Shown here: piece after piece, positions 42,396 to 51,463 of the stretch | Position numbering within the stretch: the first letter of the stretch is position 1 | How the letters are laid out: each line of letters starts with the position of its first letter | From: Pseudoalteromonas luteoviolacea | GTDB lineage: Bacteria > Pseudomonadota > Gammaproteobacteria > Enterobacterales > Alteromonadaceae | Reading direction: 5' to 3' | NCBI RefSeq assembly: GCF_021654285.1 | Contig: NZ_JAKFZS010000002.1 | Coordinates: 124,001-188,000 of the forward strand | DNA: 64,000 nt | Made by a program: the position numbers and the translations under genes | Notes under the pieces: generated by a model | Databases searched by the model: none | Told to the model about the DNA's origin: nothing | The model's input: the letters and a program-made list of their open reading frames with translations, nothing else

Positions 42396-44030
42396 ATGCG
42401 CTTTAAAATAGATAACAAGGAAGTCGATCTCGTTCGCGGAGTGGCTTATACCCTAGACGCACAGCAACGAAAGCGGCATGAGATACGTGCAAAAACCTTA
42501 CAAGTTTTGACTGTATTAGTTGAAAACGCTGATCGTGTTGTAACTAAGCAAGAGTTACTCGAAATGATTTGGCGCGATTTAGTCGTACAAGATCAAGTGT
42601 TGGTGCAGTCGATAAAAGAGATACGAGATATGCTCGGCCCCAATACGATTAAAACCTTTCCTAAAAAAGGTTATCGATGGGTAGCAGAGATAGAACGCAT
42701 TCAAAAGCCAGTTCAACTTAAAGCGCTTATTCCGATGCGTATCTTGGCGTTGGCCTTTTTAACGTTGATATTAGTCATTGGCTTGGCACATTATATTTTA
42801 GATAAATCCAGCTCACAGCAGTTGCCTCGCGTTGCGTTTTTACCTGTAGAAAATAATATGCCAGATAGACTGCATGATTGGGTGCCTATAAAGGGCATGG
42901 ATCACCTTACCTATGGTCTCGCTCAACAAACGGAGTTACCTGTAAGTGATACTGACGATGTGTTATTGGCCGTTGAGCATTTACAGCAACGAGATCTGCA
43001 AAATACGATGCCTATAGCACAGCTGGTGTTTAAGCTTCAGCAAAAGCTCGGAGCACAATTGATAGTCCAAACTCGATTGACAGGTTACCCTGAAGATTTA
43101 CAGTTACATTACACACTGCATTCTCAACATGGCCCCCAGCAAGGGGTAATTTTGTCCCACAGCGTCGATGATGCACTAAATCAATTAATCAGAGCATTGG
43201 CAGAAAAGTTTGGTCAACGAGAAATAACTGACGGCAGCCATTATCAAGGTGCGTTCAGCAATCAAGCTTTTGCAAAAGGAGTGAATGCATTTTTAAAGCG
43301 CGATTATGAAGCTGCCATTGTATTGTTTCAAAGTGCGTTAGTTGAGCAACCCAATATGTTAGCTGCAAGGCGGTATTTGGCTGGCAGTTTGGCCAACACT
43401 TACAAGTTGCCCGAAGCGATTAATTTGCTTCAAGGTAGTTTATTGCTAGAAGATAACTCAATCAGTCAAAAAGAGCACTTACGTGCCAATTTATTAATAG
43501 GGTACCTATTGATCCATTGGCCTCAAGGTGACAACAGGCAGCAAGAATTAGATTTAGCAGAGCAGTACATAGCGAAAGCGAAAGGGTTAGCTCAATCCAG
43601 TCAAGACAAGTTATTTATTGCGTATTCATATGAAGAGCTGGGAAAAATTAAGCGTTTACAGGGCCAATATAGTGAAGCGACAAGATGGCTATTGGCTGCG
43701 CTTGAATATCACCAGAGCTTCCATGGTCGCTATGGGCAAACCGCCGCTTTGATTGAGCTTGCTAAAATCGCCATAGCACAAGAAGAGATCAGCGAGGCCA
43801 AACTCTATTTCACCAAAGCGATGCAAGTTGCAAATGAAAGTAACGCCAGCCCAAATCAAATTTGGGTATTGTTAGCACAGGCTGACATGTATCGCGATTT
43901 GGGGCAAAAAGCACGTGCGCATACAATGGCGCAACAGGCGCTAGATATCGCCCACCTAGCGGATAGCCCGCAACTCATTGCCAGAGTGCAGGCTTGGTTT
44001 GCTCATGTGCCTATTCACACAGTGAATTAA
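42396..44030 (+). CDS. CadC-type membrane regulator with TPR-like C-terminal region
   Basis: A 544-aa one-component membrane regulator. The cytoplasmic winged helix spans about 1-100 (RAKTLQVLTVLVENADRVVTK, EMIWRDLVVQDQVLVQSI, FPKKGYRWVAEI). A single transmembrane helix lies at about 112-132 (IPMRILALAFLTLILVIGLA). The periplasmic part has an alpha/beta region (about 140-275) and then TPR-like helical repeats (about 280-535; FAKGVNAFLKRDYEAAIVLF, AARRYLAGSLANTYKLPEAI, SYEELGKIKRLQGQYSEA). It is divergent from the oxidase gene and probably regulates it. Its stop overlaps the convergent GH16-like gene by 4 bases. Confidence 0.88.
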   Translation: MRFKIDNKEVDLVRGVAYTLDAQQRKRHEIRAKTLQVLTVLVENADRVVTKQELLEMIWRDLVVQDQVLVQSIKEIRDMLGPNTIKTFPKKGYRWVAEIERIQKPVQLKALIPMRILALAFLTLILVIGLAHYILDKSSSQQLPRVAFLPVENNMPDRLHDWVPIKGMDHLTYGLAQQTELPVSDTDDVLLAVEHLQQRDLQNTMPIAQLVFKLQQKLGAQLIVQTRLTGYPEDLQLHYTLHSQHGPQQGVILSHSVDDALNQLIRALAEKFGQREITDGSHYQGAFSNQAFAKGVNAFLKRDYEAAIVLFQSALVEQPNMLAARRYLAGSLANTYKLPEAINLLQGSLLLEDNSISQKEHLRANLLIGYLLIHWPQGDNRQQELDLAEQYIAKAKGLAQSSQDKLFIAYSYEELGKIKRLQGQYSEATRWLLAALEYHQSFHGRYGQTAALIELAKIAIAQEEISEAKLYFTKAMQVANESNASPNQIWVLLAQADMYRDLGQKARAHTMAQQALDIAHLADSPQLIARVQAWFAHVPIHTVN

Positions 44031-44962
44031 AGGCTACAGTAATCCGCCTGTTTGGGGCGCCAGTCAGGCACGGTATCACGTTGAGCAACGTTAGATTTTC
44101 TGAGTTGCTCTACGGCTTTTACAACGGCTGTCGGCTTAACCACCTGATCTTTTACAAAATAGACCCAGTCTACATCTTGGTAGTATTGGCGCATTTGTGT
44201 AGATTGCACTAATTTATTCGGGTCAAACCATTGGTTAAAGTTAATTGACATCGGCACTTCTGGGTATACGTCGGCACCATGCTCAGCGAATAAGTGGCCG
44301 TTTATATAATACTTGAGGGTATTATTAGCGACTTGCAAAACCAGTGTGTTCCAGCCTTGTAGTGACTCGATATGATAGTCATATGCGTTGACCTTGGTCC
44401 AAGGCGTTAATTGAAAGGTTTCCCAAGAGGTAGCAAACAAGGCAAGACGCTCGGTCCCCCAGCCACCATTGGGTAGATATTCAAAATCCATTTCACTGTA
44501 GTTTTTATCCATCGGTGCTTTTAAAGGACTAATGGCGTAAAACGTTTGTATGACGGCGTCCCCATCTGGTCCATATTGCGGCGCGTCATTAAAATAGACT
44601 CGTGCAGCATAGGTTCCCTCTTTATATTTTCGATTGTGGCAGACTTGTGTGTGGCGTGTATTCTCTGCTGTGCCATCAGTTTTTGCGGTAATGCGCATTA
44701 CTGTATTGTTGTGATTGATAGGGTCTGGGTGGAAAGTAACCCCTTCTTTCCACCAAGTTGCGTTTTTAATGCCCGGGTGGCCGGTTTCATCACGAACTTG
44801 CCAACCATTTTTTTGTGCATCAGAGAACTGACGATAACTAAAATCATCAAACATGATCTGAGGTGAGTTTGCATTTGCGACAGGGGATGTGGCACAAATA
44901 CCCATCGTACCCGCAACCAATAAGCCAAGTTGTGCTTTTATTAATATTTTGTGTGTCAGCAT
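44027..44962 (-). CDS. Exported GH16-like glucanase fold protein
   Basis: A 311-aa exported protein with a concanavalin-like beta-sandwich. The start at 44962 is supported by GGAG and gives a signal peptide (about 1-32, ending VANANS). The region YSEMDFEYLPNGGWG carries the GH16 catalytic pattern E-x-D-x-E, and neighbouring segments are typical (KEGTYAARVYFN, GWNTLVLQVANNTLKYYINGHLF, PMSINFNQWFD). GH16 enzymes cut beta-1,3/1,4-glucans, agar, carrageenan or porphyran; the substrate here is not clear. A short C-terminal tail ends WRPKQADYCSL. It converges on and overlaps the CadC-TPR gene. Confidence 0.75.
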   Translation of the reverse strand: MLTHKILIKAQLGLLVAGTMGICATSPVANANSPQIMFDDFSYRQFSDAQKNGWQVRDETGHPGIKNATWWKEGVTFHPDPINHNNTVMRITAKTDGTAENTRHTQVCHNRKYKEGTYAARVYFNDAPQYGPDGDAVIQTFYAISPLKAPMDKNYSEMDFEYLPNGGWGTERLALFATSWETFQLTPWTKVNAYDYHIESLQGWNTLVLQVANNTLKYYINGHLFAEHGADVYPEVPMSINFNQWFDPNKLVQSTQMRQYYQDVDWVYFVKDQVVKPTAVVKAVEQLRKSNVAQRDTVPDWRPKQADYCSL

Positions 44963-45089
44963 CGAGTTTACTCCATTTTCTTGTGTTTGGAGTAGCTTGT
45001 TGCACAGGCACAAAAAGGGCGAATTAAACTTACTGAAATTTGTCTATTTTAATTTATTAAAAAATATTAAACGCATGATTTTTAAGAAT

Positions 45090-45126
45090 ATAAAAATGAG
45101 CCTTACTCATCCATAAGCAGGCTCAT
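45090..45126 (-). terminator. Intrinsic terminator of the RND efflux operon
   Basis: ATGAGCC (45096-45102) pairs with GGCTCAT (45120-45126), and the minus strand continues with TTTTTATATT. It lies 20 bases after the adaptor gene stop. Confidence 0.75.
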
Positions 45127-45145
45127 TGGGCTAGTAATTTAGCTT

Positions 45146-46234
45146 TTAATTGCGGGCTTGAACGTCTACTTCTTGTCCATCTGCTAAACGCTCCGCACCG
45201 CGCACAGCGATACGGTCACCAATGTTCAGTTGACGCGTCTTATCCATCGCTTGTATCTCAACCAGTTTGCCTTCACCTTTCCCGACACTCACAGGGATCT
45301 GTTGTACAGTGTTATCGTTATTGATTTTAACAATGTGGATCCCCTGCTGGCGGATAATTAAGGCATCGCGATTTATCAATAGCACAGATTGCTTCGATTG
45401 CAGCGGCACGGTGACATCAACGAGTTGACCAACTGCATAAGTATGCCCAAGCTCTGCGTCCAATTGGGCTCTGACCTCTACCGTTTGCGAGCGCGGATCG
45501 GTTGCCGGGATCACGCTGCTTATGGTGGCTGTATTGCTTGTTGGATTGCTTAAATCGCCACTTTTAAATGGCAAAGCAATACCGGGCTTGAGGTAGTGTA
45601 AATACTTAACCGGGACATATAGTCTGGCTTCGAGGTTGTAAATATCCACAAAGTTGAGCAAGTCGCTAGCACGGCTGACTTCTCTGCCAGCGCGTTTAAA
45701 TCGTTCACTGACGACACCTGTAAAAGGCGCTCTAATTGTCGCTCTTGATAGCTTATCAGCAATAACGCGAAGCTCTATTTCAGCCAGCGCAATGTCAGAA
45801 AGCGCCAAGTCATGTTCGTTTTGGACACGGTCAACTTGCGTTGCCGCTGCACTGTTTGTTTTAGCCAGCTTTTGTAAACGACTGAGTTCTTGTGTATGGA
45901 ACTTTAGATTTACTTTTGCGCGTTTGAGCATTTCTTGCTGGCGCGCTTTTTCAAGCTCAAGTGGCAAGGTGTCCATGCGAACTAAGACATCCCCCTGTTT
46001 TACTTGCTGCCCAGGCTCTGCAACAAACAACAGTCGTCCTGCAAGCCCCGAAGTAATGACTACATCTTGTTTACCAAACAAGGTAGCACTGACAGCAAGT
46101 GAGCTAGATATTGGTGCTTGGGTGACTGATTCGACAGACACAGGAAGCGCAGCATGGCTGGTGGCACCGTACATGAGTGTGCTGCATGTCAAAGCCAATG
46201 AGAAAAATTTAATGGTTAAAGAGGTTTTACGCAT
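45146..46234 (-). CDS. RND efflux periplasmic adaptor subunit
   Basis: A membrane-fusion protein of 362 aa. It has a signal peptide (about 1-28), a biotinyl/lipoyl-like domain (SGLAGRLLFVAEPGQQVKQGDVLVRMD), a coiled-coil hairpin (about 90-150), the second lipoyl half (ATIRAPFTGVVSERFKRAG) and beta-barrel and membrane-proximal domains. It bridges the inner-membrane RND pump to an outer-membrane channel, which is not encoded here. It starts 9 bases after the pump gene, so one transcript is likely. Having the pump first is the reverse of the usual order. Confidence 0.92.
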   Translation of the reverse strand: MRKTSLTIKFFSLALTCSTLMYGATSHAALPVSVESVTQAPISSSLAVSATLFGKQDVVITSGLAGRLLFVAEPGQQVKQGDVLVRMDTLPLELEKARQQEMLKRAKVNLKFHTQELSRLQKLAKTNSAAATQVDRVQNEHDLALSDIALAEIELRVIADKLSRATIRAPFTGVVSERFKRAGREVSRASDLLNFVDIYNLEARLYVPVKYLHYLKPGIALPFKSGDLSNPTSNTATISSVIPATDPRSQTVEVRAQLDAELGHTYAVGQLVDVTVPLQSKQSVLLINRDALIIRQQGIHIVKINNDNTVQQIPVSVGKGEGKLVEIQAMDKTRQLNIGDRIAVRGAERLADGQEVDVQARN

Positions 46235-46243
46235 TGTCGGTCC

Positions 46244-49200
46244 TTATTGGTTTGACACTAAATTTAAAGCGGGTTCTGACTCGCTATTTTGCTTTGGTTT
46301 TGGCTGTTTCCCTTTACCGAGTTGCAGCAAACTAGGCATTAATATCAAGGTAAATAGCGCGCTAATTGCCATGCCGCCAACAATCACTGTTGCTAAACCG
46401 CGATAGATTTCCGCACCAACACCGGGTACTAATGTGAGGGGCAACATGCCAAAGAGGCTGGTTAATGTACTTAAATAAACAGGTCTTGCACGCAGTAATA
46501 CGGCTTGTCTGACAGCATCTTGTCGCAACATACCAGCAGCTTCTGCGACCCGCGTTTGATCAACAAGGAGGATGGCGTTGTTGACGACCAGGCCGAGCAA
46601 AATAATAAAGCCAATCATCGTCAGTAAATCAAGCGACTGAAAAGTAAATAAATTCAGTATATACAGTGCTATCACACCACCCGCAGCGGCCAATGGCATG
46701 ACCATAAGCACGAGCAAACTGTCTTTGGCAGACTTAAACAACGCACTCATTAATAAGAATAAGATGAAGAGGGCTAGCACAAAGTTGATGGCCATTTCTT
46801 GAATAGCAGAATTCATTTTTTGGGCGTTGCCGGAGAGAATAACACCGGCATTTTCAGGCAGCGAGGCCTTCACTTTAGGAATAACTTGTGTGGTTAAAAT
46901 TTGTTGTGCTTGCTCTAGTGACATCGTTGCTGGAGGCGTGACGACAACACTCACCGTTCTGCGGCCGTCCACGCGACGTAATTGACTGGGACCAACTGTG
47001 CGTTCGACATGCGCAAGTTCACCTATGGTTTGAATACCTGAATCAGGTGTAACAATTGGCAGAGCTTTAAGTGCTTCTGGTGATTCCCAATTTTCGGCGC
47101 GTAAAATCACATTCATTCGGTCATTGCCGTTAAAATATTCATTCACGAATAAGCCGCCGGTAAACGCTTGCACAGCTTGCGCAACATCTTGGCGTGTAAT
47201 GCCTGCCTGTGTAATACGTCGATCATTTGGATGCAACCTGAGTTCAGGCTCTGCCATATCTAATCTTGGCTGTGGTTGGGCTGTGGCCTCTGGAATCGCT
47301 TCTTTCACGGCAGTTAACGCAACCTGTGCTCCAGTAATGAGATCATCCATGTTCGGGCCTGTGATCTCAATATCAATATTGCGTCCATCGCCACCATTTG
47401 ATACTTGGATCATTGAGCCTCTAAAGAGGAAGACTTGGGTATCAGGTAAATCAACGAGGATTTCTTCGCGCGTTACTTTCATTAATTCTTCGACTCTTTG
47501 CGGGTCTGCCGAATAAATAAACCCACCTGCGTTAGTACCGAATAGATAAAAGTTAAAGTCTTTAATACCCGGCTGCTTTTCTCCAGTGTAGTGGGGCATT
47601 AAGCGCGCTTTAACCCGCTTTAAAAGCTCTTCTTCCATATAGTTAACATTGCCACCGGGTGGGGTAACTAAAGAAAAGAAGAAGCCATCAGTGGGAGCTT
47701 GTGGCATAAAGTCTGTTTTTGGCAACATGGTGATCGTGATGAGCATCGAGCAGCCTAATAAGCCAGCTATCCAGCTTATTTGCTTCACCCTAGAGTTGGT
47801 GAGCATCATGATAAAGTTGGTTAGCTTTTTCCAATATGCCTGGTAGGGGTCTTTTTTCGCCTTGCTATCAGGTAGGTAACGGTTGGCCATTGGAATAATG
47901 GTGAGTGCGCTAACGAGTGATGCAATCACCGCAATGGATAAGGTCAGCGCCAAATCTGAAAACAGTTGTCCTTCAATACCGGCCATAAACAAAATAGGTA
48001 AAAAGATGGCGACGCTGGTGGCGGTTGAAGCAAACAGGGCGCCAGCGACCTGTGTTGCGCCTTTGAGCGCCGCCTTGTGGTTATCAAAGCCGGTTGATTT
48101 TAGTCGTGCGATATTTTCTTGCACTATGATTGCCGCATCGAGTACTAGGCCAACGGCAAATGCAAGTCCGGCCAAAGAGATAACATTAATACTGCGATCA
48201 AAAATATTCAGTGCTAAAAACGCCATCATCAAAGATACAGGGATGGTTGCAGCAATGATGAGGGTGGTTTTTACACCTCGAAAAAACAGCCATAAAATAA
48301 TACAGGATAGGAGCACACCTAAGCCCAAGTTACTTTTAACTAGGAGCAGCGCATTTCGAATATGTACTGACGCATCGTAACTGAGCTCTATACTTAGGCC
48401 TGCTTCAGCCAAAGGACCAGAGTTGAGCTCTTTAATGGCTGAGTTAATATCATCTAAAAGTGCGACGGTATTGGCATCATTGATCCGTGCGATACGAATG
48501 TAATAAGCGGGTTGTCCATTGCGACCACTCATCCCTAATCGATCGGAAAACGTTTCTTTGACGGTGGCGATATCGGCCAAATATATTGGCCTTTCGCCGG
48601 AATAACCGATGCGCATTTGCAGCATGTCCTGCAAGTCATATTGGCCAGTAAAGCGAACTGTATACTGCCTGCGGCCGACGTTTGCTAACCCTGCTGAGGT
48701 ATCTTGTGAGGTGCGCAGCGTTTGCCTGATCTGATTTATGCTAATGCCCAATGCTGCAGCTTTATGTGGGTCAAAAGTTACACGAAGTTCTCTAGAGCGT
48801 TCACTGGCGAGATCGACACGGGAGACCCCTTGAATTTGAGATAATCTAGGCTCAATGATTTCTTCTATTTGTTTTTGGTATTGAGCCATGTCAAGGCTAA
48901 GACCTTCATCGCCTGCTTCTAACGGTGTGACAAGTAAAGTCGCTGCTGCGGCGCCGCCTCCGCCTCCAAAACCACCTCCAGCAGATACCACAGGGTCAAT
49001 GGCATCAAGGGGGAGTGGAGGCGCTTGATTAAGGTTGGTTAAGACGTCTAGCATGGCTTGCTGCATATCCGTGCCAATCGCAAAAGTGAGAGAGATAAAA
49101 CCATTTCCGCGGTTAATGACGGTATTGACCTCTAGCGCACCTGGCGTATTTTTTACCGCGTTTTCGAGCGGCTCGATGATGACAGATTCAATTTCTTCCG

Positions 49201-49366
49201 GCGCAGCTTGACGCCATCCAGAAAAAATAGTGATTTGTGGTTGCTCAATATCTGGTGTGAGCTGTATTGGTAGTTTGAATATGCTTAATAATCCAAACAC
49301 CAAAACCAGCGCCAAAATGACAATGACACTAGCGGGATTTTTAAGAGAACTGCGCGTTAAATTCAT
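46244..49366 (-). CDS. RND-family efflux permease
   Basis: An AcrB-like inner-membrane proton-driven pump, 1040 aa. I start at the ATG at 49366 (MNLTRSSLKNPASVIVILAL), since helix 1 begins there and the in-frame upstream extension is not protein-like. There are twelve helices and two large periplasmic loops. Helix 4 reads GLAFAVGLVLDAAIIVQENI, so only one Asp of the AcrB Asp-Asp pair is kept. A Gly-rich stretch (SAGGGFGGGGGAAAA) sits in the first pore domain. Substrates are likely lipophilic drugs or bile-like compounds rather than metals, but this is inference. Promoter and any operator should lie upstream, where a perfect inverted repeat is visible. Confidence 0.93.
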   Translation of the reverse strand: MNLTRSSLKNPASVIVILALVLVFGLLSIFKLPIQLTPDIEQPQITIFSGWRQAAPEEIESVIIEPLENAVKNTPGALEVNTVINRGNGFISLTFAIGTDMQQAMLDVLTNLNQAPPLPLDAIDPVVSAGGGFGGGGGAAAATLLVTPLEAGDEGLSLDMAQYQKQIEEIIEPRLSQIQGVSRVDLASERSRELRVTFDPHKAAALGISINQIRQTLRTSQDTSAGLANVGRRQYTVRFTGQYDLQDMLQMRIGYSGERPIYLADIATVKETFSDRLGMSGRNGQPAYYIRIARINDANTVALLDDINSAIKELNSGPLAEAGLSIELSYDASVHIRNALLLVKSNLGLGVLLSCIILWLFFRGVKTTLIIAATIPVSLMMAFLALNIFDRSINVISLAGLAFAVGLVLDAAIIVQENIARLKSTGFDNHKAALKGATQVAGALFASTATSVAIFLPILFMAGIEGQLFSDLALTLSIAVIASLVSALTIIPMANRYLPDSKAKKDPYQAYWKKLTNFIMMLTNSRVKQISWIAGLLGCSMLITITMLPKTDFMPQAPTDGFFFSLVTPPGGNVNYMEEELLKRVKARLMPHYTGEKQPGIKDFNFYLFGTNAGGFIYSADPQRVEELMKVTREEILVDLPDTQVFLFRGSMIQVSNGGDGRNIDIEITGPNMDDLITGAQVALTAVKEAIPEATAQPQPRLDMAEPELRLHPNDRRITQAGITRQDVAQAVQAFTGGLFVNEYFNGNDRMNVILRAENWESPEALKALPIVTPDSGIQTIGELAHVERTVGPSQLRRVDGRRTVSVVVTPPATMSLEQAQQILTTQVIPKVKASLPENAGVILSGNAQKMNSAIQEMAINFVLALFILFLLMSALFKSAKDSLLVLMVMPLAAAGGVIALYILNLFTFQSLDLLTMIGFIILLGLVVNNAILLVDQTRVAEAAGMLRQDAVRQAVLLRARPVYLSTLTSLFGMLPLTLVPGVGAEIYRGLATVIVGGMAISALFTLILMPSLLQLGKGKQPKPKQNSESEPALNLVSNQ

Positions 49367-49908
49367 TACAACATCCAAGTTTAACAGTACACATTGGAGT
49401 GTAACGATTGAACAGAAAAGTGCTAGCCCCAAAAAATAACAGCATTCCCATAGCGCGATAAACCGCTGTTTTAAAGCGGCTGATAGCACACTTGCAATAA
49501 ACTGTAACAATTTTTCATTGTTTGAAATATATGTTTTATAAGCGGTTAATAGATTGAAGCATGAGAGTCACGGGCCATGAGGATGAGATTCATCCTCCTA
49601 AATTACGAACCTGAAAGTCGTAGAACTTAATTTAAAGTGTGTCCATATCAAAAAAATCAACGAATAAAGGCCTTTTTATCCACGAAAGCGCTGTCGTTTG
49701 ATGTAGGTTAAACAAACTCATTTTCTGCCAAAGTTTATCTGTATGTGTCATGTCCGGTGCATTAATATTTCGTTTTAAGTTTAGGGACTAATTCAAGAGC
49801 TGCAGGGTATCATCATGCGCTAGATTACTTGTGTGATATTGGGCTTAAAAATAGCTGATAAAGGATAAACAGCAACGCACTTTGATAATAGTTGTAAGGA
49901 GTATAACC
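49367..49908. other. Intergenic control region upstream of the RND operon
   Basis: About 540 bases. A perfect 8-bp inverted repeat, GAGGATGA-GAT-TCATCCTC, lies at 49579-49597, with no T run after it. It is a candidate operator for the leftward pump or the rightward small gene. I see no other gene or RNA. Confidence 0.5.
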
Positions 49909-50367
49909 ATGTTTGTTGCTTTGAAATGGGACCATCAGATTGGCGCCCATTTTGTGTCTTGGGTAGTTGTGGAGTGCTCAGCGGTTAGAGATAAGTTTGG
50001 TCTGCCGCAGGCCATTCCTCCACGGCGTGACATCGCTTATTTTGTTAACCCGAAAACCGCAGAGCACGACGCCAAAGCATTTGCAGATCATAAAAATGGT
50101 GTTGCCAGTGTGGCGTGTGTGCAAGATTATTCACCGTATTTGTCGGATCATCATGGCTACGCGCACTATCAGTGGGATCACACTTACCTTGAAGAGATAG
50201 TAAAGCATGCAGTTCTGTATTGGGAAGATGGGAAACATATTGAAAGTAAGCCTTTTAGAGATGATGTTGCATACTTTGTATGTCCATATGAATCCGAGGC
50301 TGATAGTCGTTTCTTTGCCCAGTATAAGTTAATGATGCATAGTCAGTGTTTGCTACATAGCGCTTAA
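49909..50367 (+). CDS. Internally duplicated protein, uncharacterised
   Basis: A 152-aa soluble protein I do not recognise, made of two related halves. RRDIAYFVNPKTAEHDAKAF matches RDDVAYFVCPYESEADSRFF, and MFVALKWDHQIGAHFVSW loosely matches HYQWDHTYLEEIVKHAV. A shared D-[IV]-AYFV-x-P pattern is the core. The ATG at 49909 follows AAGGAG. It is rich in His (about ten) and Tyr, and has no signal peptide. It stands alone and is followed by a GC-rich hairpin. Confidence 0.6.
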   Translation: MFVALKWDHQIGAHFVSWVVVECSAVRDKFGLPQAIPPRRDIAYFVNPKTAEHDAKAFADHKNGVASVACVQDYSPYLSDHHGYAHYQWDHTYLEEIVKHAVLYWEDGKHIESKPFRDDVAYFVCPYESEADSRFFAQYKLMMHSQCLLHSA

Positions 50368-50380
50368 CTTTTTCAGGTTT

Positions 50381-50400
50381 GAGGGCGAGCTTATGCCCTC
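50381..50400. terminator. Hairpin between convergent genes
   Basis: GAGGGC / GCCCTC perfect 6-bp stem with an 8-base loop. It lies between the ends of the duplicated-protein and NPP1 genes. The T runs are weak on both sides. Confidence 0.45.
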
Positions 50401-50409
50401 ATTATTGGC

Positions 50410-51201
50410 CTACAACTCTAAATCCTGAACTGAAAAGTTGGGATAGAGGCTTGGTTTAAATCGGTTTATGTTAATTAAAAAGCGACTATCTTTCACAGGT
50501 AAAGTGGCTGAACCGTAATCGTATGAATTTAGCTTGTCACGCAGTATTTGGTTGCTTATCCCATCCCCAGTCATATGATGCCAACTAATGATAGACGGGG
50601 TGACAAAGTACCCGTAGTCGTTTTCTGCGATTTCATTTTGCTTAGCAAATCTAAATGCATGTGTTAGTAGACCATCTTTATGGTAGACAATTTTTAAATG
50701 GCCATTTTCAAAGGGAAGCTCGTTAGCTGGCTTGGTGTAGAGATCCCCATGGGCGCTATAACTGCCGTGGGTAACGATGCCATCAATTGTCCAAATCGCA
50801 GCGTACTCCCAGTCGTGGCGATGACCCCCACCTAAGTATGGAAAAACCTGATCTTTTTTAAAATATAGGGTATAAAAGTGGGCGCAAAATTGTCCATCAT
50901 TTGTTACCTTACAGGCATGTCTGTGCACAGTATTAGAGGTGGATAAAAATTGGCTATCACGACAGTGACCACCTAACGCGCCTGATGTTTTTAGTCCTGA
51001 ATTTTGTTGTCCGGTGCGGCTTATACCTGCACTAGGTAGGCAGCCATCTGTATCAAAGTCAAATACCGGCTCGGTGTTGTTAATGATATAGGCGGGTGGT
51101 AATGCGGGCGTGAGTGCTACAAAGTCGTTTGCGTGCGAGAGTGAGCTAAAGGGCGTGCAGCCTAGCATAACTGCACCATATATCACTTTATTGGTCATCA
51201 T
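50410..51201 (-). CDS. NPP1/NEP1-like exported protein
   Basis: A 263-aa exported protein of the necrosis- and ethylene-inducing peptide (NLP, NPP1) family. The family heptapeptide GHRHDWE is exact at 126-132, with EYAAIW after it. Signal peptide about 1-24 (SSLSHA|ND). Five cysteines include the pair around HACKVTNDGQFCAHF, where type 1 and 2 NLPs have disulfides. The AAGGAATATT spacing supports a start at the first of two ATGs (51201 and 51198). Some family members lyse plant cells after binding sphingolipid head groups; others are non-toxic. In a marine bacterium, action on algae is a fair inference but unproven. Confidence 0.9.
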   Translation of the reverse strand: MMTNKVIYGAVMLGCTPFSSLSHANDFVALTPALPPAYIINNTEPVFDFDTDGCLPSAGISRTGQQNSGLKTSGALGGHCRDSQFLSTSNTVHRHACKVTNDGQFCAHFYTLYFKKDQVFPYLGGGHRHDWEYAAIWTIDGIVTHGSYSAHGDLYTKPANELPFENGHLKIVYHKDGLLTHAFRFAKQNEIAENDYGYFVTPSIISWHHMTGDGISNQILRDKLNSYDYGSATLPVKDSRFLININRFKPSLYPNFSVQDLEL

Positions 51202-51289
51202 AATATTCCTTGTTATCGATAGTGACACTAGTAAATTGAGCATTTATTCTACAAGGGGTTTGTGACGAAATGTATATTAATTGTTTACT

Positions 51290-51463
51290 TTAGTTTTTTT
51301 GCTCTAGCTCTGAAGTTGCCTTTTGCTGGTAATCTTGTTTGACGATTTCCAAGGCATCTAGGACCTGTTGTGGCGGGACTTCGTTTTGCTCTAGTAGCAT
51401 AATGAGGTCTACGGCGAGCTTTATATATGGGGGGGCTTGGTCAACTGATGGGGGCTTATTCAT
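51290..51463 (-). CDS. ybaM: YbaM family protein (DUF2496)
   Basis: A 57-aa protein that matches YbaM over its length (YIKLAVDLIMLLEQNEVPPQ, VLDALEIVKQDYQQK). The start at 51463 (MNKPPSVDQAPP) fits the family's length. Function is unknown in E. coli as well. Its start overlaps the end of the upstream ComFB-domain gene by 8 bases, so the two are co-translated. Confidence 0.85.
   Translation of the reverse strand: MNKPPSVDQAPPYIKLAVDLIMLLEQNEVPPQQVLDALEIVKQDYQQKATSELEQKN

Noticed and set aside
49367-49510. 48-residue extension of the RND pump
   Set aside because: Helix 1 of RND pumps starts with a short basic N terminus, as in MNLTRSSLKNP; the extension is not typical.
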